Shown in pieces: positions 41,249-51,487 of a stretch of 64,000 nucleotides of DNA. A program made the translations under genes and the position numbers. How positions within the stretch are numbered: position 1 is the stretch's first letter; each line of letters begins with the position of its first letter. The notes under the pieces were generated by a model. That model ran no database searches, was not told where the DNA came from, and saw only the letters and a program-made list of their open reading frames with translations. Source of the DNA: a virus; IMG/VR virus record IMGVR_UViG_3300042898_001439, positions 1 through 64,000 of that record. The stretch is one strand, 5' to 3'.

Positions 41249-43056
41249 TACTTACAAGAGTTTTGTTTTCCTTTATTAATGTTTTCGGTAATCTTGGAAT
41301 CAACAGACTCCTGTATATTAAAGGTAGCACCTAATCCTTGATTAACAATGCTTTCTTTAAGTTGATTAGCAACAGCTTCACCTATAGAGACTAAGTCTAA
41401 TTGAAAAGACGGAGCTTTAACAACATCTGATTTTTGTTTTATTTTAACTTTTGAAACTGGTTCAGTTTTTACCTCTACTGCTTTTTGAGTTTCTAACTGT
41501 AAAGCAGGATCAAATGAAAGATTAAAGTAAGGTTTAGTAGTCTCCTCCAATCTTGCTGTAGTATTAAAATACTTAAGCATGTAATCAGTAGCAGATAGCG
41601 TATTATACTTCAAAGAATTTTGATCGTAATAAGGAATATCTACAGAGCCATTTGAACTAATGGGTGCATTGGCTCTATAAGTTGATGTTACAACACCTGA
41701 TGCAGATTCAGTAACAGACTTCAAAATTTGAGTGAGTGCTTCTTCTGTAACAGGTTGTCCTTTATAGAGAATAGCCGTCTCTCTTACTCTAATGTCTTTT
41801 GTAAATAACAAAGACTCAAAAATTTCTTTTTTTGTTTGATAGGGAACAGAAGTATCAAAAAGATATTTTGCTAAGATCTCAGCAGGTATTACATCTGTAA
41901 TTCCAGGTCTATCAATTCTAATTAATTTATTAGAAAAAGAAACATTAAAATATGCTCTTCCTGTCGCAGGATCTACTTCATAAATAAACTCTTCTCCAAA
42001 AGACTTAAAATCAATCTCAGAAAGTTTTATTGGATTACCGGAATCAAAGGTTACAGAAGCTCCAGCACTAGTATTAATATCTAGATAAATCTTTTGATCA
42101 GGATTAACCTGCAAAGCTTCTCTAATATTATATAAAGTACGATATTCTTTTTGTCTTGCCTCTTGAGCTATGTCAATATCTACTCCAGCCGCAGATGCAA
42201 CTTCTGATATAGGTGCTTCTCCTTTTACGGTAAATACACCATTAACCAAGGAAGGCTTATTTATAACATATTGTGGAGTTGTACCCTCTTCAGCAATATT
42301 ACCGGCAGCATCTACTTTAACAGGATTACCCTCAGCATTAACAATAATAGCTTTTACTCCGGCATATTCAGGATTAGCTTCAAGAAAATCTTTTTCTCTT
42401 GTAGGTATTTCACCCTCAAAAGATCTTGAATCAATTATCTGAATACGTAAACTACTATAAACAGAATCATTTGTTTTTTTACCCTGATGATACTTAGCAA
42501 TAAACTGTTGAGAAGCCTGTATGATTGGATCAATATTTCCTTCCGGTATAACATTAAATGCTGTTAAAGCACTTTTACCAACAGCTTTAAAAGGAACAGA
42601 AATAGCAGACTTATTTGTAGGCACTGCTGTACCTAATACAACTTCTGAAGATGCTCCTAATGTTTCGTCTTCTTGTAGATCTAAGCTAGCTTCATTATTT
42701 GCAAGAACCTCTTCTTTCTTTTGTTCTGCTGCTTCATTACCAATACCCAAATAAGTACCTACAGCATCAAAATTTTCAAACGTATCTCTAAGCATATCAA
42801 ACTCTGCAAAAGCAGGTCTAAGATGCTTTACTGCTTCTTTGTTTACAGAATAGATTGCTACTAAATTATTCGGAATAAACGATGCAAATGTCTGAGCCTT
42901 TGCTCGGTCACCGGTCTTTTCAAAGATTTGTTTGTACGTATCCTTGATGTAATTCTCTAAAGAAAAGGATTGACCTGAACGTGCAGACGCTAGTACGTCT
43001 CCCACCATCTTGGCAAGAAACTTTTCTTTCAGCTTATCAGAAACAGCACAAATCAT
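41248..43056 (-). CDS. Large virion/cargo protein beside RNA polymerase (602 aa)
   Basis: The 602-residue protein begins MICAVSDKLKEKFLAKMVGD. It is Ala/Ser/Thr/Val-rich with a beta-rich middle (FKAVGKSALTAFNVIPEGNI, VRETAILYKGQPVTEEALTQ). No catalytic motif is seen. It is placed between the polymerase and a 1,215-residue protein in an operon with TAATG and two-base junctions. By position it is one of the proteins packaged with the crass RNA polymerase; this is inferred. Confidence 0.65.
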   Translation of the reverse strand: MICAVSDKLKEKFLAKMVGDVLASARSGQSFSLENYIKDTYKQIFEKTGDRAKAQTFASFIPNNLVAIYSVNKEAVKHLRPAFAEFDMLRDTFENFDAVGTYLGIGNEAAEQKKEEVLANNEASLDLQEDETLGASSEVVLGTAVPTNKSAISVPFKAVGKSALTAFNVIPEGNIDPIIQASQQFIAKYHQGKKTNDSVYSSLRIQIIDSRSFEGEIPTREKDFLEANPEYAGVKAIIVNAEGNPVKVDAAGNIAEEGTTPQYVINKPSLVNGVFTVKGEAPISEVASAAGVDIDIAQEARQKEYRTLYNIREALQVNPDQKIYLDINTSAGASVTFDSGNPIKLSEIDFKSFGEEFIYEVDPATGRAYFNVSFSNKLIRIDRPGITDVIPAEILAKYLFDTSVPYQTKKEIFESLLFTKDIRVRETAILYKGQPVTEEALTQILKSVTESASGVVTSTYRANAPISSNGSVDIPYYDQNSLKYNTLSATDYMLKYFNTTARLEETTKPYFNLSFDPALQLETQKAVEVKTEPVSKVKIKQKSDVVKAPSFQLDLVSIGEAVANQLKESIVNQGLGATFNIQESVDSKITENINKGKQNSCK

Positions 43057-43057
43057 T

Positions 43058-46000
43058 TTAACACTCGTTTATATTATCAAAGAAGTCTTCATCAAGATCT
43101 TCTTTAGGTTTAGAAGCAGCATCATCAATAATTCTATTCTGCTTATTCATCATATCCTCACTAGTAGGAATAGATTCTTCGGCAAGAGTCTTCTCCTCTT
43201 CTGTAACAGCAGGAATAACTTCTCCGGCATCTGACCCAAGTTCAGCTTTTCTTTCAGCAATTCTAGTCATAATAACGTTTGCGGTTGCATCATCAAGATC
43301 TCCATCAAGGGATACCTCTGATTCAATTCTTTTAAGATCGGCAATAGATGTAGCTGACTCTACTCTAGCAGAATATTTATTTGTAGTTGGTGTCTCAGCA
43401 AAAGCTTCTTCTGCAGTTGCCGGAACAATTCCTGTTTCTTCTACTTGAGGATTAGCAGCAAAATATTCTCTAATTCTAGCTTGTGGAGTTGGGAATGTAG
43501 CGTACTGAACCACACTTCTAATAAGGTTCTCATCATTGGCTCTACGCTTAGCATTCTCACGCTCAAACATATTATCAATAATGTCCTTAAGTTCTTGCGG
43601 TAGATCAGAATACTGGTATTTCTGAGTTGGCCCTGCAGGTTCTTCAGTAGTAACTCTTACGGGCTCTGCAAATTCAGTTGCAACAGTAGGTGCTTCTTCA
43701 GTCGGAGTAACTGGTGTTTCTAAAACACCCTCTTCAGTCTGTACTTCTTCTTGTGGTTTAGCTCCAAACTCAGGTGCAAACAGACCAAGAAGATTTCTTA
43801 CAGATGCAGCCTCTTCAGAGTTAATGTCTACTTCTTTTCTACCTCTAACAGTATAAAGTTTAGTAGGCATCTTGCCCTCATCAAAGTATGCTTTTAATTC
43901 ATCATAACCAATAAAGTATCCACTCTTGTAGATTTGATTAATGATCTCATTCTTTTGAGCATTCTTTTTAAAGAGATCTAAAGACTTGCCAAGATATACT
44001 CTCTTATTTACAATAACATCTTCAATGGCAGCAGCATTTCTTCTTGCATATTCAGTTAGTCTTTCTGGACTGTTCAATGCATTAATAGCATCAATCAAAC
44101 CAAACTGATCTCTACCCAGAGCAATTGAATCTACAATAGACGTAATATCACTATCAATGTTTTGTGCATTTACTCTAGCACCTTTAGCTGTCAGACCTGC
44201 ATAAGCAGCATAAGCTTCTCTAAGACCTTCTATTGCTTTTGCTCTTTTCTCTTGAGCTGCTTCAGATATATCAGATGCATTTTTGCCAGTAATAAGTTTT
44301 TCATATCTCTGACGGGCAATCCTGTATTTATCAAGAGCCTTTCTTTTAGCTTTCTTTTCTGCAAGTAGTTGCTTTTGTTCAGGAGTAGTTGCTTCAGCAA
44401 GAACTTCCTTACTTAAAAGATCTAGTTCATTAGTTAATGCGGGAAGACTAGTAACCACATCAACATCAGAGGATGTAGTATTACCAGAAGTATTACGTTT
44501 AGAAATATCAGTCTTTAATGATTCAAATCTTTCTTTAGTCTTTTCTTGAGTTTCCTGTAAGAATATCAAATCTCTTTTAGCTTGCTCATATGAAAAGTGA
44601 TTAAGTCTTACTCTATTGTAAGCATCACTACCAGCAGCATATTGAGAAGCATCAAAAGGATTACCGTATTGCTTTTCTACTTCTTTAAATTTTTTCTGAA
44701 GATTGTCAGCATATACTACGGTCTCAGTAATTCTTTGTCTAGCTTCAGCAGCATCATCTAAACCAGTTGCCTCCATAACACCTTGATCATCAAGCTGTTG
44801 TAAAGAAGCAAGCTTCTGTTTAAAGTTATCCATTTGGCCTGTCTGAAGAACAGTCATCAAGTGACCAAAACGAAGTTCTTCAAGAACGTCTTTTGCTTTC
44901 TTCTCATCACCTTGTTGCTTAGCCTGCTGCCACTCAGCAAGAGCTTTACTCTGATCAATGTAGTTCTTGATTCTAGGATTGAAAAGAGAATAAACATCTT
45001 TAGATCCGTTATTAAGAATATCAACAAGCTCCTGAGTTCTTTCAGCTTGTTGTTGATTAAGTGTTCTGATTTCTTCTCTACCGGTAGAAGTTGCAGACTT
45101 CATAAGTCTAGATAACTTATTACCACCAACTCCAGTTATTCCACCAATAAACGCACCTGACATAAAGGTTTCCAAACCTTGTGCTGAAAACTGATCAGCA
45201 AGTGCTTCACTACTATATCTTCTAAGGGCAGGATCTGCTGCAAGATTTAGTACTTCACCAACACCATCAAATGTTCCTCTCATATCTTGAAAAGGAATAT
45301 TCAACGGATCTGATAGTATGCTACTATAGTAATCTTTATAAGACTGTGATACAATCTCCTGGAAGTTTTCTTGAAGACCTTCTGATACTGCAGGTAAAAA
45401 TACGTTTCTACCAAATCTAGAAATAGATCCAGCAGTAAATGCATTTCTTAATCCATTCTTAAAGCCTTTACCAACTGTCTCATATACACCATTTGCAGTC
45501 TGACGAATGCCATACTTAGAAAGATCAGATGTCATATCACCAGCCTTACCAAATACTCTTGAAGCAGTCTTACCCATTCCAAGAAGTGGCTTCATTACAA
45601 TAGCATCGGTAAGATAAATAACTGGAAGGTTAGCCATTACAGCTCTGTCACCAGCTTCTTTAGAAGCTTTAGAAATATTCTCAAGCTCTTCAGTTGACGG
45701 CATTACACCAAACTGATCATAATAATTATTAAGAGCTTCTCTATATAGTTCATTCTGAACAAAGCCACCTTCTAATTGAGCTTCAGTAGCCGCCGCTTTT
45801 ACAAGCTGTACTTCTTTAAATAGGGCCCCGGCACCACGAACAGCAGAGGGTAAATCTTCTCCAATAGCAGCAGCTTTAAAAGCATCACTAACATACTCAC
45901 TCATATTAGGCATTACTACTTTACCAATACCACCAGCTCCAGATTTAATCCAGTTTGGTGTGCTAGCTGAAATTGCATTTAATGCTGAAGCAGCTTTAGA

Positions 46001-46705
46001 AGGAGTAGTAATATCATCTAATGCGCTAACAACTCTTCCTGCTTTGATAGCATCATCAACTTTTGATATACCTCTAACACCTTGGAATATTTTTGAACCT
46101 AGCACACCAACACCGGCTTCAGGTCCAAGTAGCGCAGATGCAATAACACCCTCACCAAGACCTTCTACAACCATACCAGCCATAAAACCAAGATTAATAG
46201 CATTGTTTGCAAGAAATCCCTGTACTCCACCCTCTGTAGAACCATAAAGTCTATTTATCTCTTCAAATCTAGCAGCAGCTGCAGGATCTGATTCAAACAT
46301 AGTGTCCCAGTTTCCAGTAATAAGATCATAAGTACCTTCTGCCATATCAGCAGCAGTGGTTGCTGTATTAAGCAACATGCCCTGAAGACCTCTACCAATC
46401 TCTCCCCAAGCACTTGAGTGAGCATTATAAAGAGATTCATTATCAGCATACGGAGTAAATCCTAGCTCATCAAAGTTTGATCTACGAGCATAACGATAGT
46501 AGTTTGTCTCATGCAAACCAAAAGGTTCCGGAGCTTTTAACTCTACTAAAGGTTTAACATCTGCTTGAATTGAAGGTGTCCAATTAGGATTTGTAGAAGA
46601 ATTTTCTTTAATAAGTCTTTGTAATACAGGATCACCATATCCTTGAAGCTTACGAGGATCTGGCAAATTATCACCGCTTATACTTTGTAGTGAATTTAAA
46701 TCCAT
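43058..46705 (-). CDS. Large virion/cargo protein with hydrophobic segments (1,215 aa)
   Basis: The first part has several Gly/Ala-rich hydrophobic stretches (NAINLGFMAGMVVEGLGEGV, ASALLGPEAGVGVLG, MSGAFIGGITGVGGNKLS). Phage ejection proteins use such segments to cross host membranes. The middle is helical and charged (QQAERTQELVDILNNGSKDV). The C terminus is Thr/Pro/Glu-rich and acidic (EEAPTVATEFAEPV, PATAEEAF). No enzyme motif is visible. I infer an internal virion or cargo protein from its place beside the RNA polymerase. Confidence 0.65.
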   Translation of the reverse strand: MDLNSLQSISGDNLPDPRKLQGYGDPVLQRLIKENSSTNPNWTPSIQADVKPLVELKAPEPFGLHETNYYRYARRSNFDELGFTPYADNESLYNAHSSAWGEIGRGLQGMLLNTATTAADMAEGTYDLITGNWDTMFESDPAAAARFEEINRLYGSTEGGVQGFLANNAINLGFMAGMVVEGLGEGVIASALLGPEAGVGVLGSKIFQGVRGISKVDDAIKAGRVVSALDDITTPSKAASALNAISASTPNWIKSGAGGIGKVVMPNMSEYVSDAFKAAAIGEDLPSAVRGAGALFKEVQLVKAAATEAQLEGGFVQNELYREALNNYYDQFGVMPSTEELENISKASKEAGDRAVMANLPVIYLTDAIVMKPLLGMGKTASRVFGKAGDMTSDLSKYGIRQTANGVYETVGKGFKNGLRNAFTAGSISRFGRNVFLPAVSEGLQENFQEIVSQSYKDYYSSILSDPLNIPFQDMRGTFDGVGEVLNLAADPALRRYSSEALADQFSAQGLETFMSGAFIGGITGVGGNKLSRLMKSATSTGREEIRTLNQQQAERTQELVDILNNGSKDVYSLFNPRIKNYIDQSKALAEWQQAKQQGDEKKAKDVLEELRFGHLMTVLQTGQMDNFKQKLASLQQLDDQGVMEATGLDDAAEARQRITETVVYADNLQKKFKEVEKQYGNPFDASQYAAGSDAYNRVRLNHFSYEQAKRDLIFLQETQEKTKERFESLKTDISKRNTSGNTTSSDVDVVTSLPALTNELDLLSKEVLAEATTPEQKQLLAEKKAKRKALDKYRIARQRYEKLITGKNASDISEAAQEKRAKAIEGLREAYAAYAGLTAKGARVNAQNIDSDITSIVDSIALGRDQFGLIDAINALNSPERLTEYARRNAAAIEDVIVNKRVYLGKSLDLFKKNAQKNEIINQIYKSGYFIGYDELKAYFDEGKMPTKLYTVRGRKEVDINSEEAASVRNLLGLFAPEFGAKPQEEVQTEEGVLETPVTPTEEAPTVATEFAEPVRVTTEEPAGPTQKYQYSDLPQELKDIIDNMFERENAKRRANDENLIRSVVQYATFPTPQARIREYFAANPQVEETGIVPATAEEAFAETPTTNKYSARVESATSIADLKRIESEVSLDGDLDDATANVIMTRIAERKAELGSDAGEVIPAVTEEEKTLAEESIPTSEDMMNKQNRIIDDAASKPKEDLDEDFFDNINEC

Positions 46706-46708
46706 AGC

Positions 46709-49498
46709 TTAGAAGCCTTGGTAGATATTTTCTGCTTGTAATACAATTTCAGCAAGAGGATCAATAGCTTCTCCACGATTTCTCCTTGCTTCTAATTTTT
46801 TAAATTCCTCATTAAGAGTGTATTCTAAATATTCACCGATAGGAACAGTCTTACCATTATCAACTCTAAAACCAATTACTTCTAGCTGATTAACACCAGG
46901 ATTATATGTTATAGTCATTTGACCACCGTCTCCTGTTGCATTTCCACCAAAGCTTATCTTATTATTCAATAGGAATCTTTGCTGTGCTGATGTAAGCTTT
47001 TTAGTACCAATAATATTAGCAGGAAGTGATCCAGCGGGAAACTTTAAAGTAATACCACTACTCATCATATCATTAATGATGGTAGCATCTGTCATACTTG
47101 TCTTACCCTTATCAGAAGTCTCAGTAATAAGCTTTGCAGTATTCTCATCAGGAATAATGTGAACATACTGTGGTTTATCAGGACCTTCCTGATATACGTT
47201 AACACTAACACCTCTAAGTGTTCCGGTATTTTCTTTCTGCTTTTGAAGGACAACATCAGTCATTATACGTACAGCATTTGCCAACCCACCTTCAACCTTC
47301 TTATAATCTTTCTGATCTGCTTTGATATTGGTAGTAAATTCACCAGTAACATATTCAGCATTACCTGCACTAAGTGCATTTGCAGCTGTAGACAAAACAA
47401 CATCAGCACTAGTATTTGCAATATTGGTTGCACGTCCAAGACTCCTTGCATAAGGAACAATACCACCAACACCAATCTTAGAACCTAAACTATTTGTTTG
47501 TTTACCGAGTTCAACAAATTTATCGGCAACTGTAGACCTGCCCACTAATTTATTAAATGAAAAAGCAGAACCCATTAGTTGATCAAACTCTTCCCTAGCA
47601 TCTTCTTCATAACTATCTAATAAGCCAAATCTAGTACCTGCTAAAGAAAGAGTTGAAAGTGTATTACCCATCATCATTCCTGACATATCGCGGCCTTCTA
47701 ATTGAACAGCTCTATCTTTTGCGTAAGCAGCTTTTAACTCTTCAAGAGAATCTGCTCCAGTAGTATCAATAAGATTCAATAAAGTTCTTCTAGCTGCTTC
47801 ATCTCGTACTCCTGAAACAATAGCGGCTCTAAGATTACCTCTATATTCAGTTGATAGAGAACCGTAAACTGAAGTATAATTATCAAGCTGTGAAAGTTTT
47901 CCTGCTAGACGTTTATGAGCTTCAGCAGGTAATGAAGCCGCTTCTTTAAGAGCTGTAGCTTTTTTAACGATAAGACTTCTTTCTCGATCATTAAGCTCAT
48001 TGATAGCTTTACCCTTTAAATCTTGAGGATATCTATTAGCGTAAAACTTAATAATATCATTTTCAGCAACTTTTACATTAGAAGCAGAAGCAGTTAACTC
48101 TGTTTCTTTTATATTATAAATAGTTTCAGGATTATCCTCGCTAAATTGAGTTTGAGCAGTCAACGGAATATCTACTTCTTGTGATGTAGCAGTAGCAGTA
48201 GCAGTGGTTGCTGCAGCCATAGCATCAAGTTGAGCTTTATAAAGTAATTCTTCTTTCTTATTTCTCAGTTCTAAATTCTTTTTAAACTGCTCCAATGCAT
48301 ATGGATTCTGCTCCATTGTTTGAGAGAATCTAGACATTGCAAGTCTATTAGCAATAGTGCCCACTCTATTTTGAAATGCTAGAGAATCAAGCTGTTCTGG
48401 AGTGTAAGTCTTACCGTTAATTCTTAAAGTGTAAGGAGCTGTAGCTTTAGACTTTGTAGTTGTTGTGGCAATAACACTATTTGTTTCTTGCTTAATACCT
48501 TGCTGAAGCTTTTTCAACTGCTCTGCAGTTTTTTGCAAACGGTCTCTTACGCTTAGAGCATCATCTGTAAGGGGTACATTATCGGTGTTTTCACCCTTTG
48601 CCAATTCTCTTGTAACAGTTTCGGCAACCTCCACCTCTTCATTAATCTGATCAATTACCTTTTTACTCTCAGCTTCAAGGAAATTAATTTCTCCAGAATA
48701 CTTCTGCTGGTAAAATGCAGCTTCTGTAGCAATTTTATCACCGTTATAGTTCATTAGATTAGCCTCAACAAAATCTCTCTTCTGCATCTGATTTTCAAGA
48801 GCAATGTTTTGTCTAACTAAAGGATCACCATAAAATTCAGAAAGCAGACCAGCTCTAAGATTTCCCTCTACAAGCTTACCACCTTTCGTTTTTACAATCC
48901 ATTGACCAGTATTCTGTTCAATTTCTACGTCATAGTCTTGACGATTAAAAAAGTCAAGAGCCATCTTCTCAATATTAATACCTGGAAGATAGCTAGGTGC
49001 TTGCATGTTCACTGCTTCACTAGGACTAGCAGCTCTAAAATCTTGCAAAAAGTAATTCAATTGCTTTAAAGAATCTTCATTATATAGATCTCTTTCTGCA
49101 GGATTCAAAGACGTTGCTTGCTGTTGTGCTTTTATCTGAGCATCTCTTACAGCACGAGTATTCAAGATGTCACGGATGTACATCTTATTATCTGCTAAAG
49201 GGTTAAACACAGCTTCAGCAGCTTTTACATTTCTAGGATCTGTTAAATCGGCACCCGCAACCTGCTTAACAAACTCATCAGCATTCTTTTTGTACTGATC
49301 TCTAAGGGCAACATTGTCCTCTCTGGTTAAATCACCATCAATAATAGAATTGTAACGCTGAGCAAAATCTGCAAAGTTTTTTTTCTGAGTAGCGGATAGT
49401 TGTGCTTGCCCCTGAGCCAGAAAGTTCCAGTCAGGAGTAAATGCTTGCACATCTTGTATGCGAGCATTCTGAAAAATATTATCAATATATGATGCCAT
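46709..49498 (-). CDS. Large virion/cargo protein, first gene of the RNA polymerase operon (929 aa)
   Basis: The 929-residue protein begins MASYIDNIFQNARIQDVQAF and is rich in Gln, Asn and Ala, with long predicted helices (VIDQINEEVEVAETVTREL, KKLQQGIKQETNSV). No catalytic motif is seen. It follows the 49510 promoter-like site directly and leads the 1,215-, 602-, 2,440- and 1,789-residue genes. It probably builds or fills the virion tail barrel, or is ejected with the polymerase. Confidence 0.65.
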   Translation of the reverse strand: MASYIDNIFQNARIQDVQAFTPDWNFLAQGQAQLSATQKKNFADFAQRYNSIIDGDLTREDNVALRDQYKKNADEFVKQVAGADLTDPRNVKAAEAVFNPLADNKMYIRDILNTRAVRDAQIKAQQQATSLNPAERDLYNEDSLKQLNYFLQDFRAASPSEAVNMQAPSYLPGINIEKMALDFFNRQDYDVEIEQNTGQWIVKTKGGKLVEGNLRAGLLSEFYGDPLVRQNIALENQMQKRDFVEANLMNYNGDKIATEAAFYQQKYSGEINFLEAESKKVIDQINEEVEVAETVTRELAKGENTDNVPLTDDALSVRDRLQKTAEQLKKLQQGIKQETNSVIATTTTKSKATAPYTLRINGKTYTPEQLDSLAFQNRVGTIANRLAMSRFSQTMEQNPYALEQFKKNLELRNKKEELLYKAQLDAMAAATTATATATSQEVDIPLTAQTQFSEDNPETIYNIKETELTASASNVKVAENDIIKFYANRYPQDLKGKAINELNDRERSLIVKKATALKEAASLPAEAHKRLAGKLSQLDNYTSVYGSLSTEYRGNLRAAIVSGVRDEAARRTLLNLIDTTGADSLEELKAAYAKDRAVQLEGRDMSGMMMGNTLSTLSLAGTRFGLLDSYEEDAREEFDQLMGSAFSFNKLVGRSTVADKFVELGKQTNSLGSKIGVGGIVPYARSLGRATNIANTSADVVLSTAANALSAGNAEYVTGEFTTNIKADQKDYKKVEGGLANAVRIMTDVVLQKQKENTGTLRGVSVNVYQEGPDKPQYVHIIPDENTAKLITETSDKGKTSMTDATIINDMMSSGITLKFPAGSLPANIIGTKKLTSAQQRFLLNNKISFGGNATGDGGQMTITYNPGVNQLEVIGFRVDNGKTVPIGEYLEYTLNEEFKKLEARRNRGEAIDPLAEIVLQAENIYQGF

Positions 49499-49509
49499 GT
49501 ATCTGTAGA

Positions 49510-49530
49510 TCTACATTAAAAGATACGAAA
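49510..49530 (-). promoter_or_regulatory. Promoter-like motif for the RNA polymerase/cargo operon
   Basis: On the - strand this reads TTTCGTATCTTTTAATGTAG, 11 bases before the 929-residue gene. It is the clearest copy of the shared motif. The 69-base gap holds no gene. Confidence 0.55.
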
Positions 49531-49567
49531 AAATCTTGTAAGTTTTTAAACCTGAAAGGTTTATTAC

Positions 49568-51487
49568 TTATTCGGGAGACATAAATCCAAAACTAGGCAT
49601 ATAAGCATTAGATAGATATTGTCTAAGAGGATCAACCGATTGTTGTGCATTTTGAAAATTCTTTGACATCTGCTCATTTATATAAGCAGCTCTAAAAGCC
49701 GCATTCTCATCTTTTCCATCAGATCCAACTTTTACAGGGTGGAATGTAAATGCTTCTTGAGTAATTCTATTAATAGCGCTTTGTCTTTGATCTGATTGTT
49801 GTTGCTTAAATTTCTCAGGATCCTGCATTGCTCTGAGAACTTCAGGATTAGCTGTAATATCACCATACATACCAGGCATAGTATTAATCTGGAAGTCAGG
49901 GTAAAGCTGATTAAGCAACCCTGCTTTAGATCTATTAGTCTCAAGAGTGTTTCTGAGTTTGTTACCCATTGTGCGGTAACCTCTCATCTTCTCGTCATAA
50001 ACCTCATCTACCTTAACTGTATCATCATAAAGATTTTTAGCAAGCTGAGCATTCATCATTCTAGATTGATTACCAATCTGTGAATTATATTGATTAGCCC
50101 AGTTAGCAATACCTACATTCTGATTACCAATTGTAGCAGCAACATTAGCAGCTTGATCAGCAGCTTCTCCGGAAATCTTAGAAGCCATTGAAGCTTGTCT
50201 TCCTGGACCAGCAAATGCACCAAGAGCTTCTACTGTACCTCTAGCACGTCCAGCAATTTGTTGCTGCTGACGAGTATCATCCAAGTAAGTAGGATCAAAT
50301 GGTGTAAGCGGAACTCTTGGAGCGTATGGGTATCTTCTTGTTTCACTAAATCTATTCCTAAGATTAGTGTACATGTTATTTACATCCTGCTGGAAAGGAT
50401 AAGTTTTATTTTTAGGGTTAGGTGTAAATGTAGGTGTAGGTGTTGGTGTTAGTTCTGGTTCTGGTTCTGGTGTTAGTTTTGGTTCTGGTTCTGGTGTTGG
50501 TGTAGCTAAAGGATCAAGCTGTCTTGCACCAAAGTAGCTATCAGCATAAGCAGAACGAAGATTCTTTAGATCTTCATCAGAAAGAGACTTAGGATCAATC
50601 TGACCTTTTTCATACTTAGACTTAAGTGAAGGATCCTTCAAACCTTTAGCAGTCAAACCGTAAGTTCCCCACATATTTTTTACAACATCTGGCTCATTCT
50701 CTAACATATAGTCGTAGATTTTTTCTTGAGCTTGTTTGTTAGAAAGCTTAGTCACTCCCGGAATAGCAGATTCCCACTGAGACAAATAATCAATATCTCT
50801 ATCAAATATATTCTGCTTACCTGTAGGAGTTACAGTTCCAGCTTTTGTTTTACCACCAGGATAAAGAGTAATACCCTTTTGAGCTTTAGGAATATAACCA
50901 CCATAAGCAGCCATAGGTGCACCCATAATACCTTCTGCATAATCAGCAGCTACTGCAGGAATACCCTGCGGAAATCCTTTCATTGCTTCCTGGTAGAATG
51001 CAATCTCACCAGCCTTATCCTTGTACTTATCAATCATAGCTTGTGCAGTTCTTTTTTGAATGGGATCTGCATTTTGATCATAAAGAGTATTAGTAAAATC
51101 ATTAACTCCTAAAAAAGGCTTAACAAGTTTTGCAGGAGTAGTGGGCTTTGTTTTACCGTACTTAGCAAGAAACCCTGAATCCTTAATCTTCATCTTTCTT
51201 GTATCAGAATAAATAAAAGATCCTGGATCTAAATTAAGCGGTGTACCACCATTAGAATGTCTCTGACCACCAATGTTGTAAAGACCCATCATTCCGGTAT
51301 TGCCAAGATCAGTCATAGCAACTTCACCCCTTTCTGCTTCAAGATTTGCCATACCTCTAGGAATAGGTGAAAGACTTTTATTAACCGATCCACCTTCTGC
51401 CATGTGTGCACTGTCTTCCATAACAGTACCGTCAGGCATCATATGATACCCTTGGGGCAAACTCTTAATTCTTACTTTTCTTTTCAT
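49568..51487 (-). CDS. Virion protein with Glu/Pro and Thr/Pro repeats (639 aa)
   Basis: The 639-residue protein opens with GYHMMPDGTVMEDSAHMAEGG, then a conserved-looking ANLEAERGEVAMTDLG and GGQRHSNGGTPLNLDPGSFI. This segment is shared by large crass virion proteins. A low-complexity arm of Glu-Pro and Thr-Pro repeats lies at about residues 325-365 (TPEPEPKLTPEPEPELTPTP). Then comes a helical C-terminal half (IAGRARGTVEALGAFAGP). It is likely a tail or internal structural protein. The function is not recognised. Confidence 0.65.
   Translation of the reverse strand: MKRKVRIKSLPQGYHMMPDGTVMEDSAHMAEGGSVNKSLSPIPRGMANLEAERGEVAMTDLGNTGMMGLYNIGGQRHSNGGTPLNLDPGSFIYSDTRKMKIKDSGFLAKYGKTKPTTPAKLVKPFLGVNDFTNTLYDQNADPIQKRTAQAMIDKYKDKAGEIAFYQEAMKGFPQGIPAVAADYAEGIMGAPMAAYGGYIPKAQKGITLYPGGKTKAGTVTPTGKQNIFDRDIDYLSQWESAIPGVTKLSNKQAQEKIYDYMLENEPDVVKNMWGTYGLTAKGLKDPSLKSKYEKGQIDPKSLSDEDLKNLRSAYADSYFGARQLDPLATPTPEPEPKLTPEPEPELTPTPTPTFTPNPKNKTYPFQQDVNNMYTNLRNRFSETRRYPYAPRVPLTPFDPTYLDDTRQQQQIAGRARGTVEALGAFAGPGRQASMASKISGEAADQAANVAATIGNQNVGIANWANQYNSQIGNQSRMMNAQLAKNLYDDTVKVDEVYDEKMRGYRTMGNKLRNTLETNRSKAGLLNQLYPDFQINTMPGMYGDITANPEVLRAMQDPEKFKQQQSDQRQSAINRITQEAFTFHPVKVGSDGKDENAAFRAAYINEQMSKNFQNAQQSVDPLRQYLSNAYMPSFGFMSPE

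Noticed and set aside
50726-51112. 128-residue + strand open frame
   Set aside because: It is a shadow of the 639-residue virion gene, with Ser/Cys/Ile-rich low-quality composition.
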